61,717 nucleotides of DNA from Marinobacter sp. (GTDB taxonomy: Bacteria; Pseudomonadota; Gammaproteobacteria; Pseudomonadales; Oleiphilaceae): positions 1 to 61,717 of the forward strand of contig JACIZI010000024.1 of the NCBI GenBank assembly GCA_014359475.1, written 5' to 3'. The notes beneath the pieces are model-generated. The model searched no databases. It was given only the letters and a program-made list of their open reading frames with translations, and was not told the origin of the DNA. A program made the position numbers and the translations under genes. The stretch's first letter is position 1. Each line of letters opens with the position of its first letter. Shown here in pieces: positions 1-8,695 of the stretch.

Positions 1-10
1 ATTCAGATCT

Positions 11-75
11 GCCGGTTTTCTGCCGGGAAGAGGATGTTTGAGCGAAGCGAGTTACTCGACCAGAAGAAAACCGGC
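11..75. repeat. Interrupted inverted repeat at window edge
   Basis: An 11-base arm, GCCGGTTTTCT (11-21), is matched exactly in reverse complement at 65-75. Inside the loop lies a shorter near-palindrome, CGAGTTACTCG. The structure sits beyond the acnB terminator, so it may be the 3' end or terminator region of a gene outside the window. No protein or RNA identity can be given. Confidence 0.4.
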
Positions 76-112
76 CCCACCCCCACAACCGGCCATACTC
101 CATTATCAAAGA

Positions 113-146
113 CCAAAAAAAACGCCAGCTCGAAGGCCGGCGTTTT
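113..146 (-). terminator. Rho-independent terminator of acnB
   Basis: Read on the minus strand, AAAACGCC and GC pair with GC and GGCGTTTT around a short loop with one mismatch. The hairpin is followed by a run of eight T residues (the A run at 115-122 on the plus strand). It lies about 30 bases past the acnB stop codon and matches a classic intrinsic terminator. Confidence 0.85.
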
Positions 147-176
147 CAGATCAGAGGTCAACTACCTCAAAGGCGA

Positions 177-2771
177 TCAGGCTACGGAAGCCTCAGATGC
201 CTTCCTGGTGTAGTCTTCCATCTGATCGAAGTTGAGATACTTGTAGATCTCTTTGGACATGCTGTTGAGGTCCCTGGCGTACTCCATGTATTCCTCGGCG
301 GAGGGGAGTTTGCCCAGTACCGCGCCAACCGCTGCCAGTTCCGCGGAAGTCAGGTACACGTTGGCACCATCGCCCAGGCGGTTCGGGAAGTTACGGGTTG
401 AGGTAGACAACACCGTGCTTTTGGCAGCAACGCGGGCCTGGTTACCCATGCACAAGGAACAGCCGGGCATCTCGGTGCGAACACCGGCGGTGCCGTAGAT
501 GTTGAAGTAACCTTCTTCCATCAACTGGGCCTGGTCCATCTTGGTGGGCGGGGACATCCACAGACGGGTTTTCAGGGGCTCCTTGTTCTGCGCCAGCAGC
601 TTGCCAGCGGCGCGGAAGTGACCGATGTTGGTCATGCAGGAACCAATGAATACTTCATCGACCTTGTCGCCGGCGACCTCGGACAGGGTGCGGGCATCGT
701 CCGGATCGTTCGGGCAGCAGACAATCGGCTCCTTGATGTCGGCCAGATCGATCTCGATCACGTGGGCGTATTCCGCGTCCTTGTCGGCACGCATCAGCTT
801 CGGATCAGCCAGCCACTCTTCCATCTGCCTGGCGCGACGTTCCAGGGTACGCGGATCGCCGTAGCCTTCGGCAATCATCCAGCGCAGCATGGTGATGTTG
901 GAGCGCAGGTACTCGGCCACGGACTCTTCGGACAGGTTGATGGTGCAACCGGCCGCGGAGCGCTCCGCAGAGGCGTCAGACAGCTCAAATGCCTGCTCGA
1001 CGGTCAGGTGCTCCAGCCCTTCGATTTCCAGGATGCGACCGGAGAATTCGTTGATCTTGCCCTTCTTCTCAACGGTCAGCATGCCCTGCTTGATGCCATA
1101 CAGCGGGATGGCGTGTACCAGGTCACGCAGGGTGATACCCGGCTGCATCTCGCCCTTGAAGCGAACCAGAACGGATTCCGGCATGTCCAGCGGCATAACG
1201 CCGGTGGCGGCGGCGAAGGCGACCAGACCGGAGCCGGCCGGGAAGGAGATGCCCATGGGGAAGCGGGTATGGGAGTCACCCCCGGTACCGACGGTGTCCG
1301 GCAGCAGCATGCGGTTCAGCCAGGAGTGGATGATACCGTCACCCGGGCGCAGGGAAACACCGCCACGGTTACGGATAAAGTCTGGCATGGTGTGCTGCAT
1401 TTCCACGTCAACCGGCTTCGGATACGCGGCGGTGTGGCAGAAAGACTGCATGACCAGATCTGCCTGGAAGCCCAGGCATGCCAGGTCTTTCAGCTCGTCA
1501 CGGGTCATCGGGCCCGTGGTGTCCTGGGAACCCACGGTGGTCATGTGCGGCTCGCAGTAGGTGTTCGGACGAACGCCTTTGCCTTCTTCCAGGCCACAGG
1601 CTTTGCCGACCATCTTCTGGGCCAGGGTGAAGCCCTTGGTGCCGGCTTCCGGATCTTTCGGCAGACGGAAGATGTCAGTGGGGCCCATGCCCAGGGCCTG
1701 ACGGGCCTTGTTGGTGAGGCCACGGCCAATGATCAGCGGAATACGGCCGCCGGCCTGAACCTCGTCCAGGATGACGTCGGACTTGAACTTGAACTCGGAG
1801 ATGGTTTCGCCGGCTTCGTTCAGGATTTTGCCTTCGTAGGGGCGGATTTCGATCACGTCGCCCATGTTCATGTTGTCGACCGGGGCTTCGAAGACCAGTG
1901 CGCCGGCATCTTCCATGGTGTTGAAGAAGATCGGGGCCACCTTGTTGCCGATACAGACACCGCCGGCACGCTTGTTCGGAACGCCCGGGATATCGTCACC
2001 GAAGAACCACAGAACAGAGTTGGTGGCAGACTTACGGGAAGAACCGGTACCGACCACGTCACCAACGAAGGCAACCGGCAGGCCCCTGGATTTGATTTCG
2101 TCGATCTGGCTCATGGGGCCGGTTACACCCGGCTCGTCCGGGGTCAGGCCGTCGCGCTCCATCTTGTAGGCAGCGCGGGCGTGCAGGGGGATGTCCGGGC
2201 GGGACCAGGCATCCGGAGCCGGGGACAGGTCGTCGGTGTTGGTTTCGCCGGTCACCTTGAAGACCACCATTTTGGTGCTCTCAGGCACTTTCTTCCTGTT
2301 GGTGAACCACTCGGCGTTGGCCCAGGATTCAACAACGGATCTGGCCACGGCGTTGCCGGCATCCATTTTTTCCTTCACATCGTTGAAGGCATCGAACATC
2401 AGCAGGGTTTTCTTCAGCTGTTCACCGGCCAGCTCGGCCAGCTCGCTGTCGTCCAGCAGGTCAACCAGGGTCGCGATGTTATAGCCGCCCTGCATCAGGC
2501 CCAGCAGTTTAACGGCGTATTCCTTACTGATCAGGGGAGTCGTAGCTTCCCCCTTGACGATGGCGGTCAGGAAAGCGGCCTTGACGTAGGCGGCTTCGTC
2601 CACGCCCGGCGGAATGCGGTTTTCCAGAAGATACACCAGTGTTTCTTCTTCGCCGGCCGGCGGATTCTTCAGCAGCTCAACCAGGGCAGCCGTCTGCTCG
2701 GCGTTCAGGGGCTTGGGGGGAATACCCAGGGCTTCACGTTCAGCAACGTGTTCACGATAGGCTTCTAACAC
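177..2771 (-). CDS. acnB: Aconitate hydratase B
   Basis: Interconverts citrate and isocitrate in the TCA and glyoxylate cycles; AcnB enzymes also hydrate 2-methyl-cis-aconitate. The frame continues upstream, but a GTG at 2771 has GAGGG eight bases before it and gives [13 protein letters not shown], the usual AcnB N-terminus. The resulting 864 residues match the family length (E. coli 865). An N-terminal HEAT-like domain and the swivel domain precede the catalytic domains. The [4Fe-4S] ligands are visible as Cys near 712 ([10 protein letters not shown]) and Cys 771 and 774 (PGCSLC). The gene is monocistronic, with its own terminator. In E. coli the apo-form also binds mRNA; nothing here tests that. 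Confidence 0.97.
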   Translation of the reverse strand: MLEAYREHVAEREALGIPPKPLNAEQTAALVELLKNPPAGEEETLVYLLENRIPPGVDEAAYVKAAFLTAIVKGEATTPLISKEYAVKLLGLMQGGYNIATLVDLLDDSELAELAGEQLKKTLLMFDAFNDVKEKMDAGNAVARSVVESWANAEWFTNRKKVPESTKMVVFKVTGETNTDDLSPAPDAWSRPDIPLHARAAYKMERDGLTPDEPGVTGPMSQIDEIKSRGLPVAFVGDVVGTGSSRKSATNSVLWFFGDDIPGVPNKRAGGVCIGNKVAPIFFNTMEDAGALVFEAPVDNMNMGDVIEIRPYEGKILNEAGETISEFKFKSDVILDEVQAGGRIPLIIGRGLTNKARQALGMGPTDIFRLPKDPEAGTKGFTLAQKMVGKACGLEEGKGVRPNTYCEPHMTTVGSQDTTGPMTRDELKDLACLGFQADLVMQSFCHTAAYPKPVDVEMQHTMPDFIRNRGGVSLRPGDGIIHSWLNRMLLPDTVGTGGDSHTRFPMGISFPAGSGLVAFAAATGVMPLDMPESVLVRFKGEMQPGITLRDLVHAIPLYGIKQGMLTVEKKGKINEFSGRILEIEGLEHLTVEQAFELSDASAERSAAGCTINLSEESVAEYLRSNITMLRWMIAEGYGDPRTLERRARQMEEWLADPKLMRADKDAEYAHVIEIDLADIKEPIVCCPNDPDDARTLSEVAGDKVDEVFIGSCMTNIGHFRAAGKLLAQNKEPLKTRLWMSPPTKMDQAQLMEEGYFNIYGTAGVRTEMPGCSLCMGNQARVAAKSTVLSTSTRNFPNRLGDGANVYLTSAELAAVGAVLGKLPSAEEYMEYARDLNSMSKEIYKYLNFDQMEDYTRKASEASVA

Positions 2772-2979
2772 GATATGGACCCTCATCAGTTGGTATGTCC
2801 CGCTTCGTTGGCATCGTTGCCGGCGGGAAGGTTTTTTGGCGGAAAAGGCCGAAATCAGGCGCTGCATTCTATAGGAAACCACTGATAAAGTTAAGCTGGC
2901 CGGTAGTCGAGGGTTATAGGCAGCCTTTATACTTGGTGCTGTGCACCTGACGCCCCTTTTTACCCGACCCGGCTGTGAT

Positions 2980-3609
2980 ATGAACGACGCTCTGCAGGAA
3001 ATTCATGACTTTCTCCCGTGCCGCACCCCTGCCGCATGGATAGACAACGCCCTGGCCAATCAGGATCTGATGCTGATTGACCATGCCCACTGCGAGAAAA
3101 AGGCGGCCTCCACAGCCCTGAGCCTGATGTACCGTTATGTGGACAACACCGACCTGCTCAACAGGATGTCCCGTCTGGCCAGGGAAGAGCTGCGTCACTT
3201 CGAGCAAGTGCTGGCAATCATGAAAAAGCGCGGTGTTCATTACTACCATCTTACCCCCGCCCGATATGCCGCCGGCCTGCGTAAACTGGTGCGCAGGGAG
3301 GACCCGGCCCGACTGGTGGATGTACTGATCGTCGGTGCCATCATTGAGGCTCGCTCCTGCGAGCGCTTTGCTGCCCTGGCGCCGTATCTCGATGACCAGC
3401 TGGCGGACTTTTACAATAGTTTGTTGAAGTCTGAAGCCAGACATTATCAGGATTATCTGCAGCTGGCGGAGCAGGCCAATGGCGGGCCAGTGAATGATCG
3501 GGTGGCAGAGTTTATGGCGGTGGAGCGGGCGTTGATCGAATCACCGGATGGGGAGTTCCGGTTTCATAGCGGACCGGGCCAGGGTGGGTCTTGCACTATT
3601 TACAGTTGA
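2980..3609 (+). CDS. miaE: tRNA-(2-methylthio-N6-isopentenyl-A37) hydroxylase MiaE
   Basis: Diiron monooxygenase that hydroxylates the isopentenyl side chain of ms2i6A37 in tRNAs reading U-starting codons. The ferritin-like four-helix ligands are visible as an E in CEKKAAS, EELRHFE, EARSCE and SEARHYQ. An in-frame GTG at 2941 would add 13 residues. I prefer the ATG at 2980 because [12 protein letters not shown] aligns with the usual MiaE start and because a -10-like TATACT at 2928-2933 would make the GTG form nearly leaderless. The protein is 209 residues, close to pseudomonad MiaE. It diverges from acnB and converges on finR. Confidence 0.93.
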   Translation: MNDALQEIHDFLPCRTPAAWIDNALANQDLMLIDHAHCEKKAASTALSLMYRYVDNTDLLNRMSRLAREELRHFEQVLAIMKKRGVHYYHLTPARYAAGLRKLVRREDPARLVDVLIVGAIIEARSCERFAALAPYLDDQLADFYNSLLKSEARHYQDYLQLAEQANGGPVNDRVAEFMAVERALIESPDGEFRFHSGPGQGGSCTIYS

Positions 3610-3629
3610 TACCGGACAGGATCCGTTGA

Positions 3630-4517
3630 TCACCCCGGGCTACGCTGACAAAGCTCCATCCACTGGTCGATACCGGCACTTCGGTATTTCTGTTTGTGCA
3701 GAATAAAGTAGAACTGGCGGTCGAAATGGCGGTGCTCTGGTACTTCCAGGGGTACCAGAGCACCCCGGCGAAACGCATCCGCCAGGCAGACCCGGGACAG
3801 GCAGCCGATGCCCAGATTGCTTTCCACTGCACGCTTGATGGCTTCGGTGTGTTCCAGCTCCAGCAGGATGTTCAGGTCCGGCAGCAGACCATGCATGCCC
3901 CGCTCGAAGGTCTGGCGAGTGCCGGAGCCGGGTTCCCGCATGATCCATGTGGCTTCCCGGAGGTCCTGGTCGCTGAGGGTCTTTTTTCCCGCCAGAGGGT
4001 GTCCTGGCGAACAGAATACCCGCAGTTCGTCACCTCGCCAGGGGATGACATCCAGCTCCTCGGATTGCAGTTCCCCTTCGATCAGGCCGATATCCAGTTC
4101 GAAGTCTTTCACCCGTCGGGCGATGGTGCTGGTGTTGGCCACTTCCAGTGAAACCCGGGGACGGGTAGGGGTATTCATGTATTGGGCCATGACTCCGACG
4201 GCAAGATAGTTACCGATAGTCAATGTGGCACCGACTTTCAGGGCGCCGACTTCTGTGTGGTGACTGAAGGCCTGCTCCAGTTCGTTGGCCTGGGCAAGGA
4301 TGGCTTCCACCTTGGGTCGGTATAGGCGCCCCAGTTCGTTAAGCTGCAGCCGTTTGCCAACCCGGTCGAACAGCTTGATATTGAACTGGCTCTCCAGTTC
4401 TTTCAGCGCGCTGCTGGCGGCGGACTGGGACATGGCGAGGGATTCTGCGGCACGGGTAATGTTCTGGAAATGTGCCGCGGCAAGAAACACCTCGAGCTGG
4501 CGGAAACTGTATTTCAT
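3630..4517 (-). CDS. finR: LysR-family regulator, FinR-like
   Basis: A 295-residue LysR-type regulator. The N-terminal winged helix is about residues 1-60 (FRQLEVFLAAAHFQNITRAA, then QSAASSALKELE), followed by a linker helix and a periplasmic-binding-like effector domain. It is divergent from the ferredoxin-NADP reductase gene, the arrangement known in Pseudomonas putida, where FinR is needed for superoxide-induced fpr expression. The name rests on that synteny plus the family; a generic LysR label is the fallback. The shared 126-base intergenic region carries a perfect 10-bp inverted repeat that could be its operator. Confidence 0.82.
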   Translation of the reverse strand: MKYSFRQLEVFLAAAHFQNITRAAESLAMSQSAASSALKELESQFNIKLFDRVGKRLQLNELGRLYRPKVEAILAQANELEQAFSHHTEVGALKVGATLTIGNYLAVGVMAQYMNTPTRPRVSLEVANTSTIARRVKDFELDIGLIEGELQSEELDVIPWRGDELRVFCSPGHPLAGKKTLSDQDLREATWIMREPGSGTRQTFERGMHGLLPDLNILLELEHTEAIKRAVESNLGIGCLSRVCLADAFRRGALVPLEVPEHRHFDRQFYFILHKQKYRSAGIDQWMELCQRSPG

Positions 4518-4524
4518 AATCGAT

Positions 4525-4602
4525 AAATCCGAATAAGGTTATGAAAATATCCCATTTTGTCGATATGTTAGCTGCGGGTTACACTTTACGCAATTCGGAT
4601 TT
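4525..4602. promoter_or_regulatory. finR/fpr divergent control region with inverted repeat
   Basis: AAATCCGAAT (4525-4534) and its exact reverse complement ATTCGGATTT (4593-4602) flank the region. One arm is 8 bases before finR; the other lies just past the expected fpr start site. Between them is a sigma-70-like promoter toward fpr, TTGTCG-N16-TACACT (4558-4563 and 4580-4585). The promoter is well supported by spacing. That the arms are FinR binding sites is inference. Confidence 0.55.
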
Positions 4603-4643
4603 CAAGTTTCGCCAGTCGGCGACCCAGGCAAGCAGAGGTTTAC

Positions 4644-5414
4644 ATGAGCAAACTGATGAAAGAAACGGTTACCAGTGTGCATCACTGGAACGACACGCTG
4701 TTCAGCTTCAAGACCAGCCGCGATCCGGGCTTCCGGTTCAAGAATGGTCATTTCGTCATGATTGGCCTGGAAACCGATGGAAAGCCGCTGATGCGTGCCT
4801 ACAGTATTGCCAGCGCCAACTATGAAGAGGAGCTTGAGTTCTTTTCCATCAAGGTGCCGGACGGCCCGCTGACGTCGAAGCTGCAGAAGATCAAGCCGGG
4901 TGATGAAATCCTTCTGAGCAAGAAGCCCACCGGTACACTGATAATGGACAACCTGCTGCCCGGCCGCAATTTGTGGCTTATAAGTACCGGGACTGGTCTG
5001 GCACCATTCATGAGTATCATCAAGGATCCGGAAGTCTATGAAGCTTACGACCGGGTGATTCTGACCCACGGCGTGCGTTATGTGTCAGAGCTGGCTTACC
5101 AGGAAGAAATCGAGGGGCTGCCGGATAACGAATACTTTGGTGAAATGGTGGATGGCAAGCTGCTGTATTATCCCACCGTGACCCGCGAGCCGTTCCGCAA
5201 CCAGGGTCGCCTGACTGACGCCATGGAAAGCGGCAAGATTACCCGTGATCTCGGGGTACCGGATTTTGATATTGAGAATGACCGCTTCATGATCTGCGGC
5301 AGCCCCAGTATGCTCAAGGACACCTGCGCAATCCTGGACAAGATGGGTTTCCAGGAAGCCCGGGGCGGCAATATGGGCCATTACGTGATTGAACGGGCAT
5401 TCGTCGAGCAGTAA
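4644..5414 (+). CDS. fpr: Ferredoxin/flavodoxin--NADP+ reductase
   Basis: FAD enzyme of 256 residues that moves electrons between NADPH and ferredoxin or flavodoxin, used in iron-sulfur repair and superoxide defence. The FAD-binding signature RAYSIAS is near residue 52, the NADP-binding STGTGLAPF near 113, and the C-terminal YVIERAFVEQ is typical of bacterial class-I (subclass IB) FNRs. The ATG at 4644 has GAGGT a few bases upstream. The divergent finR and the shared region suggest induction by redox stress. A strong stem-loop follows the stop codon. Confidence 0.95.
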   Translation: MSKLMKETVTSVHHWNDTLFSFKTSRDPGFRFKNGHFVMIGLETDGKPLMRAYSIASANYEEELEFFSIKVPDGPLTSKLQKIKPGDEILLSKKPTGTLIMDNLLPGRNLWLISTGTGLAPFMSIIKDPEVYEAYDRVILTHGVRYVSELAYQEEIEGLPDNEYFGEMVDGKLLYYPTVTREPFRNQGRLTDAMESGKITRDLGVPDFDIENDRFMICGSPSMLKDTCAILDKMGFQEARGGNMGHYVIERAFVEQ

Positions 5415-5428
5415 AGGCAGTCCCGTGA

Positions 5429-5469
5429 ACCACAAAGCCCCCGGTCTACTCAGCCGGGGGCTTTGTGGT
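5429..5469. terminator. Perfect 16-bp stem-loop between convergent genes
   Basis: ACCACAAAGCCCCCGG pairs perfectly with its reverse complement across a 9-base loop, between the fpr stop and the stop of the facing gene. There is no T run on either strand, so it is not a canonical intrinsic terminator. It may still end or protect both transcripts. Confidence 0.6.
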
Positions 5470-5492
5470 GGTGGGCCTGGAATGAGCGCATT

Positions 5493-6314
5493 CTATGCTG
5501 ACAGCGGAACGTCCAGCTGCTCGGAGACCCATTTGAGCGCCCGGGCCCGCTCTTGTGCACCGTCCACCTCACCTGGGTGGAAACCCGGGCGGAAGTAAGA
5601 CAGGTAGCGGGGCAGCAGCTTTGTGGTTTTGCTGGTGGGGCCTATGAAATAGCCTAGTCCCTTGAGGGTGTCCCAAAGCCCCGGCTTTTCCTCCAGGGAC
5701 CGGTAGAGGGCAATGAAGTGCATCAGGCTGAAGAGCATGAACTGGATGGAGGTGGTCACCATCTGGCTGCTGCGAATCCAGTAATCGCCAACGGTCTCCT
5801 GGTATACGTCGAAGGCTACGGCCTTGTGCTCGCTCTCCTCGATGGCATGCCAGACCCAAAGGGCCCTCACGCGGGTGTCCATGCCTTTGAGAAATTCCGG
5901 GTCGGTTAGCACCAGTTCCGCCAGCATGGCGGTAAAGTGCTCCAGAGCACAGGTCATGGCCAGCCGTCGCTCCGGTGACATGATGCGCTCACGGAAAGCC
6001 AGGCCGTTTTTGACAAAGTTTTCGATTTTCCGGGTCGGCAGCCCGCGGCTCGCCATCAGCGCATTGAGGTCCTCGTGGGCATTGCCGTGGTGGGCTTCCT
6101 GCCCGATAAAACCCCGGATGGCTTTTTGCAGGGTGGGGCTCTTCACCTTGTCCTGAAAGTTTCTGACCGAGCGGATAAAAAAACGTTCGCCTTCCGGGAA
6201 GGTGCAGGATTGCGCGGTCATTACCAGGGTTTTGGTAATATCCCTGTCAAACCACCAGGTGGGCAAATCCTCACCCAGGTTAAACTGTGGCTGGCGTGGT
6301 GTAATGGTACTCAT
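5493..6314 (-). CDS. PF10118-type metal-dependent hydrolase (ferritin-like)
   Basis: A 273-residue protein of the family annotated predicted metal-dependent hydrolase (COG3687/PF10118). Ligand-like motifs appear in order: a Glu in RGFIGQEAHHGNAHEDLN, EHFTAML, and HAIEESEHKAVAFD, a diiron/ferritin-like spacing. A hydrophobic stretch in the second half (FMLFSLMHFIALY) may be a buried or membrane-associated helix. Members are common in hydrocarbon- and lipid-using marine bacteria, but no substrate is established. It stands alone between two intergenic regions. The fold is well supported; the reaction is unknown. Confidence 0.82.
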   Translation of the reverse strand: MSTITPRQPQFNLGEDLPTWWFDRDITKTLVMTAQSCTFPEGERFFIRSVRNFQDKVKSPTLQKAIRGFIGQEAHHGNAHEDLNALMASRGLPTRKIENFVKNGLAFRERIMSPERRLAMTCALEHFTAMLAELVLTDPEFLKGMDTRVRALWVWHAIEESEHKAVAFDVYQETVGDYWIRSSQMVTTSIQFMLFSLMHFIALYRSLEEKPGLWDTLKGLGYFIGPTSKTTKLLPRYLSYFRPGFHPGEVDGAQERARALKWVSEQLDVPLSA

Positions 6315-6472
6315 GGCATTCGCTCCGTACGCAACAGCGGGAATGGCCTTATTCAGCTGTTACTCTAAGTTGTAATGCATTGAGCTGGAATTGTCAGGTT
6401 ACGCCTGGCCGATGACCGAACTCTGGCCCGGATTCACCGGTGAACCCGGACTTACTATGGAGAATGCACCAC

Positions 6473-7309
6473 GTGCGTACATGGCTTGTGGCCGGTTTGC
6501 TTGCCGTTATTCTCGCGTTGGTGCTGGCCGACCGGCTGACCCGGGAATCCGAAGTGCCCGGGTTGGTCCTGTCTGACCAGCAACTGAAATGGGTGGGGGA
6601 GCAGATATTTCGCAATGAATGTGCCGGGCGCTATGACTGTCTGGTGCACTGGAACCGGGGAGAAGCCTTTCCGTCGCTGGGCATCGGGCATTTCATCTGG
6701 TACCCGGCGGGGGTTGATGAGCGGTTTGTGGAGAGTTTCCCGGCCCTGATCCGGTTTATGGCGGATCGTTCCGTGGCCATACCCGAATGGCTGGCGGTCG
6801 AGCCGGTACCGGATGCCCCCTGGCCGGACCGGCCGGCTTTTCTGCAGGCGGACGGAAGTGAGCGGGTGACCGGTTTGCGGGCGTTTCTGGATCGCACCAA
6901 GGCGGTTCAGGTCGCGTTTATCTTCCGGCGCACCGAACAGTCCCTGAGCCGGGTGCTGGATGCGGTACCTGATGCCCGGCGCTACGAAGTGGCCGCTCAC
7001 ATCAAGGCGCTGGCCGGCACGCCCGGCGGTGTCTATGCCCTGATGGATTATGTGAATTTCAAGGGTGAGGGGTTATCGCCCACAGAACGCTACAATGATC
7101 AGGGCTGGGGTCTGCTGCAGGTGCTGTTGGCGATGTCTGGCTCACCTGGCCAGAGTGCGCTTGTGCAATTTCGTGAGGCAGCCGGCACTGTTCTTGAGCG
7201 CCGTGCTGAGAACGCAGAGAATCCAATCGAACGAGAGCGCTGGCTGCCAGGGTGGCGGAAGCGCCTCGAGACCTATAAAGAGCCTTCCGCATTAAAAAGT
7301 TCCGAATAA
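6473..7309 (+). CDS. Exported conserved protein with lysozyme-like motif
   Basis: About 278 residues from the GTG at 6473. That start is preferred because GGAG lies 10 bases upstream; in-frame alternatives are an ATG at 6464 and a GTG at 6440. The first 20 residues after the start are hydrophobic (WLVAGLLAVILALVLA), indicating a signal anchor or signal peptide. Glu49 in RNECAGRYDC is followed by SLGIGH at 68-73. This resembles the E...TIGIGH catalytic stretch of phage-T4-type lysozymes, with Ser in place of Thr. I infer a periplasmic peptidoglycan-acting or lysozyme-fold protein. Activity is unproven, and conserved hypothetical is the safe label. A second conserved block is TPGGVYALMDYVNFKGEGL. 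Confidence 0.75.
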   Translation: MRTWLVAGLLAVILALVLADRLTRESEVPGLVLSDQQLKWVGEQIFRNECAGRYDCLVHWNRGEAFPSLGIGHFIWYPAGVDERFVESFPALIRFMADRSVAIPEWLAVEPVPDAPWPDRPAFLQADGSERVTGLRAFLDRTKAVQVAFIFRRTEQSLSRVLDAVPDARRYEVAAHIKALAGTPGGVYALMDYVNFKGEGLSPTERYNDQGWGLLQVLLAMSGSPGQSALVQFREAAGTVLERRAENAENPIERERWLPGWRKRLETYKEPSALKSSE

Positions 7310-7506
7310 TTTTGCATAAAACCAGCTCATTTCCCGAACCTTGTCCAGCTTTATAACAGGCGTGGCCCTTGGTGTGTTTTTTTTGGCGCATTGGCCCGGA
7401 GCGCGGGCGCTGTATTGGTGCGCAAAACAACGCCACCTCTTTCCAGATTCGCCTGAATCGCACTGCTCATTGATACAAACAATATAAATCATGGATTTAC
7501 GGTTCG

Positions 7507-7522
7507 TGGCTTGCAAATTGCT
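7507..7522 (+). promoter_or_regulatory. Sigma-54 promoter for aapJQMP
   Basis: TGGCTTGCAAATTGCT has the invariant GG-N10-GC spacing. Its -12 element TTGCT is perfect, and its -24 element TGGC is good. Transcription would begin about 45 bases before the aapJ ribosome-binding site GGAG. This predicts RpoN-dependent control by an enhancer-binding protein such as NtrC or CbrB. No enhancer site was identified. Confidence 0.75.
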
Positions 7523-7567
7523 GGGCACAGTCGTCGCGAAAACCAACTGATGTTCGGAGAAGAGACA

Positions 7568-8593
7568 ATGAGAAAGATGAGATCGATTGCTCTGGGAGTT
7601 GCTCTGGTGGCAGGCACGTTCACGGCTAGTAGTGTCATGGCTGCCACGACTCTAAAAAACGTCAAGCAAAAAGGCCATCTCCAGTGTGGGGTAACCACCG
7701 GTTTGCCGGGCTTCTCACAGCCCGATGAGAAAGGCAACTGGACCGGTATCGATGTGGATACCTGCCGTGCGGTAGCCGCCGCCATCTTCGGTGACGCAGG
7801 CGCAGTGGAATTCACGCCGCTGACAGCCAAGGAGCGCTTTACGGCGTTGCAGTCCGGTGAAATCGATATGTTGTCCCGTAACACTACCTGGACCCTGACC
7901 CGGGATGCCTCTCTGGGCCTCAACTTCGCCGGCGTGAACTACTACGATGGGCAGGGGTTCCTGATCAACAAAGGTATCGGCGTGGATGATGCCACCCAGC
8001 TGGATGGTGCAACCATCTGTATCCAGGCTGGTACCACCACCGAACTGAACCTGTCGGACTATTTCCGCGCCAAAGGCATGAAATTCAAGCCGATCGTATT
8101 CGATACCTCGGAGCAGACCGTTCAGGGCTTCGCGGCCGGTCGTTGCGACGTTCTGACATCAGACCGTTCCCAGCTGGCGGCACTGCGCTCGAAGCTGTCT
8201 GACCCGAACTCTGCCAAGATTCTGCCCAATACCATTTCCAAGGAGCCGCTGGGCCCGGTTGTGCGTCAGGGCGATGATCAGTGGTTCAACATCGTCAAGT
8301 GGGTGCTCTTCACGCAGATCAATGCCGAGGAATTGGGTGTCACCAGTGCCAACGCGGATGACATGCTGAAGTCTGACAACCCCGGTATACAGCGCCTGCT
8401 CGGTACAGACGGCGATATGGGAGCCAAGCTGGGACTCCCCGCTGACTTTGGTCACAAGGTGGTGAAGCTGGTTGGTAACTACGGTGAAATGTACGACCGC
8501 AACGTAGGTCCGGACACCCCGTTGGCGCTGGATCGCGGTATCAATGCGCTGTGGACTGAAGGCGGCATCATGTATGCGCCGCCGGTTCGTTAA
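7568..8593 (+). CDS. aapJ: General L-amino-acid ABC transporter, periplasmic binding protein
   Basis: Periplasmic solute-binding protein that captures a broad range of L-amino acids for AapQMP. The start is the ATG at 7568, with GGAG about 8 bases upstream; the frame open upstream to 7511 lacks support. A signal peptide (MRKMRSIALGVALVAGTFTA) ends at SVMA-AT. The mature protein is a type-II SBP_bac_3 fold with the family stretches LQCGVTTGLPGFS, GIDVDTCRAVAAAIFGD and LSRNTTWTLTRD. The length of 341 is standard. A stem-loop between aapJ and aapQ probably sets high binding protein relative to permease. Confidence 0.96.
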   Translation: MRKMRSIALGVALVAGTFTASSVMAATTLKNVKQKGHLQCGVTTGLPGFSQPDEKGNWTGIDVDTCRAVAAAIFGDAGAVEFTPLTAKERFTALQSGEIDMLSRNTTWTLTRDASLGLNFAGVNYYDGQGFLINKGIGVDDATQLDGATICIQAGTTTELNLSDYFRAKGMKFKPIVFDTSEQTVQGFAAGRCDVLTSDRSQLAALRSKLSDPNSAKILPNTISKEPLGPVVRQGDDQWFNIVKWVLFTQINAEELGVTSANADDMLKSDNPGIQRLLGTDGDMGAKLGLPADFGHKVVKLVGNYGEMYDRNVGPDTPLALDRGINALWTEGGIMYAPPVR

Positions 8594-8606
8594 GACCTGA
8601 AGGCAT

Positions 8607-8650
8607 ACGGCGAAGTCTCCTGTGTCCCGCTGAAGGGGAGGCTTCGCCGT
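8607..8650 (+). terminator. Intercistronic stem-loop after aapJ
   Basis: ACGGCGAAG (8607-8615) pairs with CTTCGCCGT (8642-8650), with further pairing CTCC/GGGGAG inside, and is followed by TATTTCT. The T run is weak, so this is more likely a partial attenuator or 3' stabiliser that raises aapJ over aapQMP. Confidence 0.6.
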
Positions 8651-8695
8651 TATTTCTGATGCTGTAAACCACAGGAAAGCTCTTCCGGACACTTC

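Noticed and set aside
1-216. Open frame at the left edge with no start in the window
   Set aside because: It runs through the acnB terminator and into the acnB 3' end antisense, and I recognise no protein in it.
618-2768. Long plus-strand open frame (716 codons) opposite acnB
   Set aside because: It is the antisense shadow of a strongly conserved gene in GC-rich DNA. Its translation shows no recognisable domain and has low-complexity Gly/His/Gln composition.
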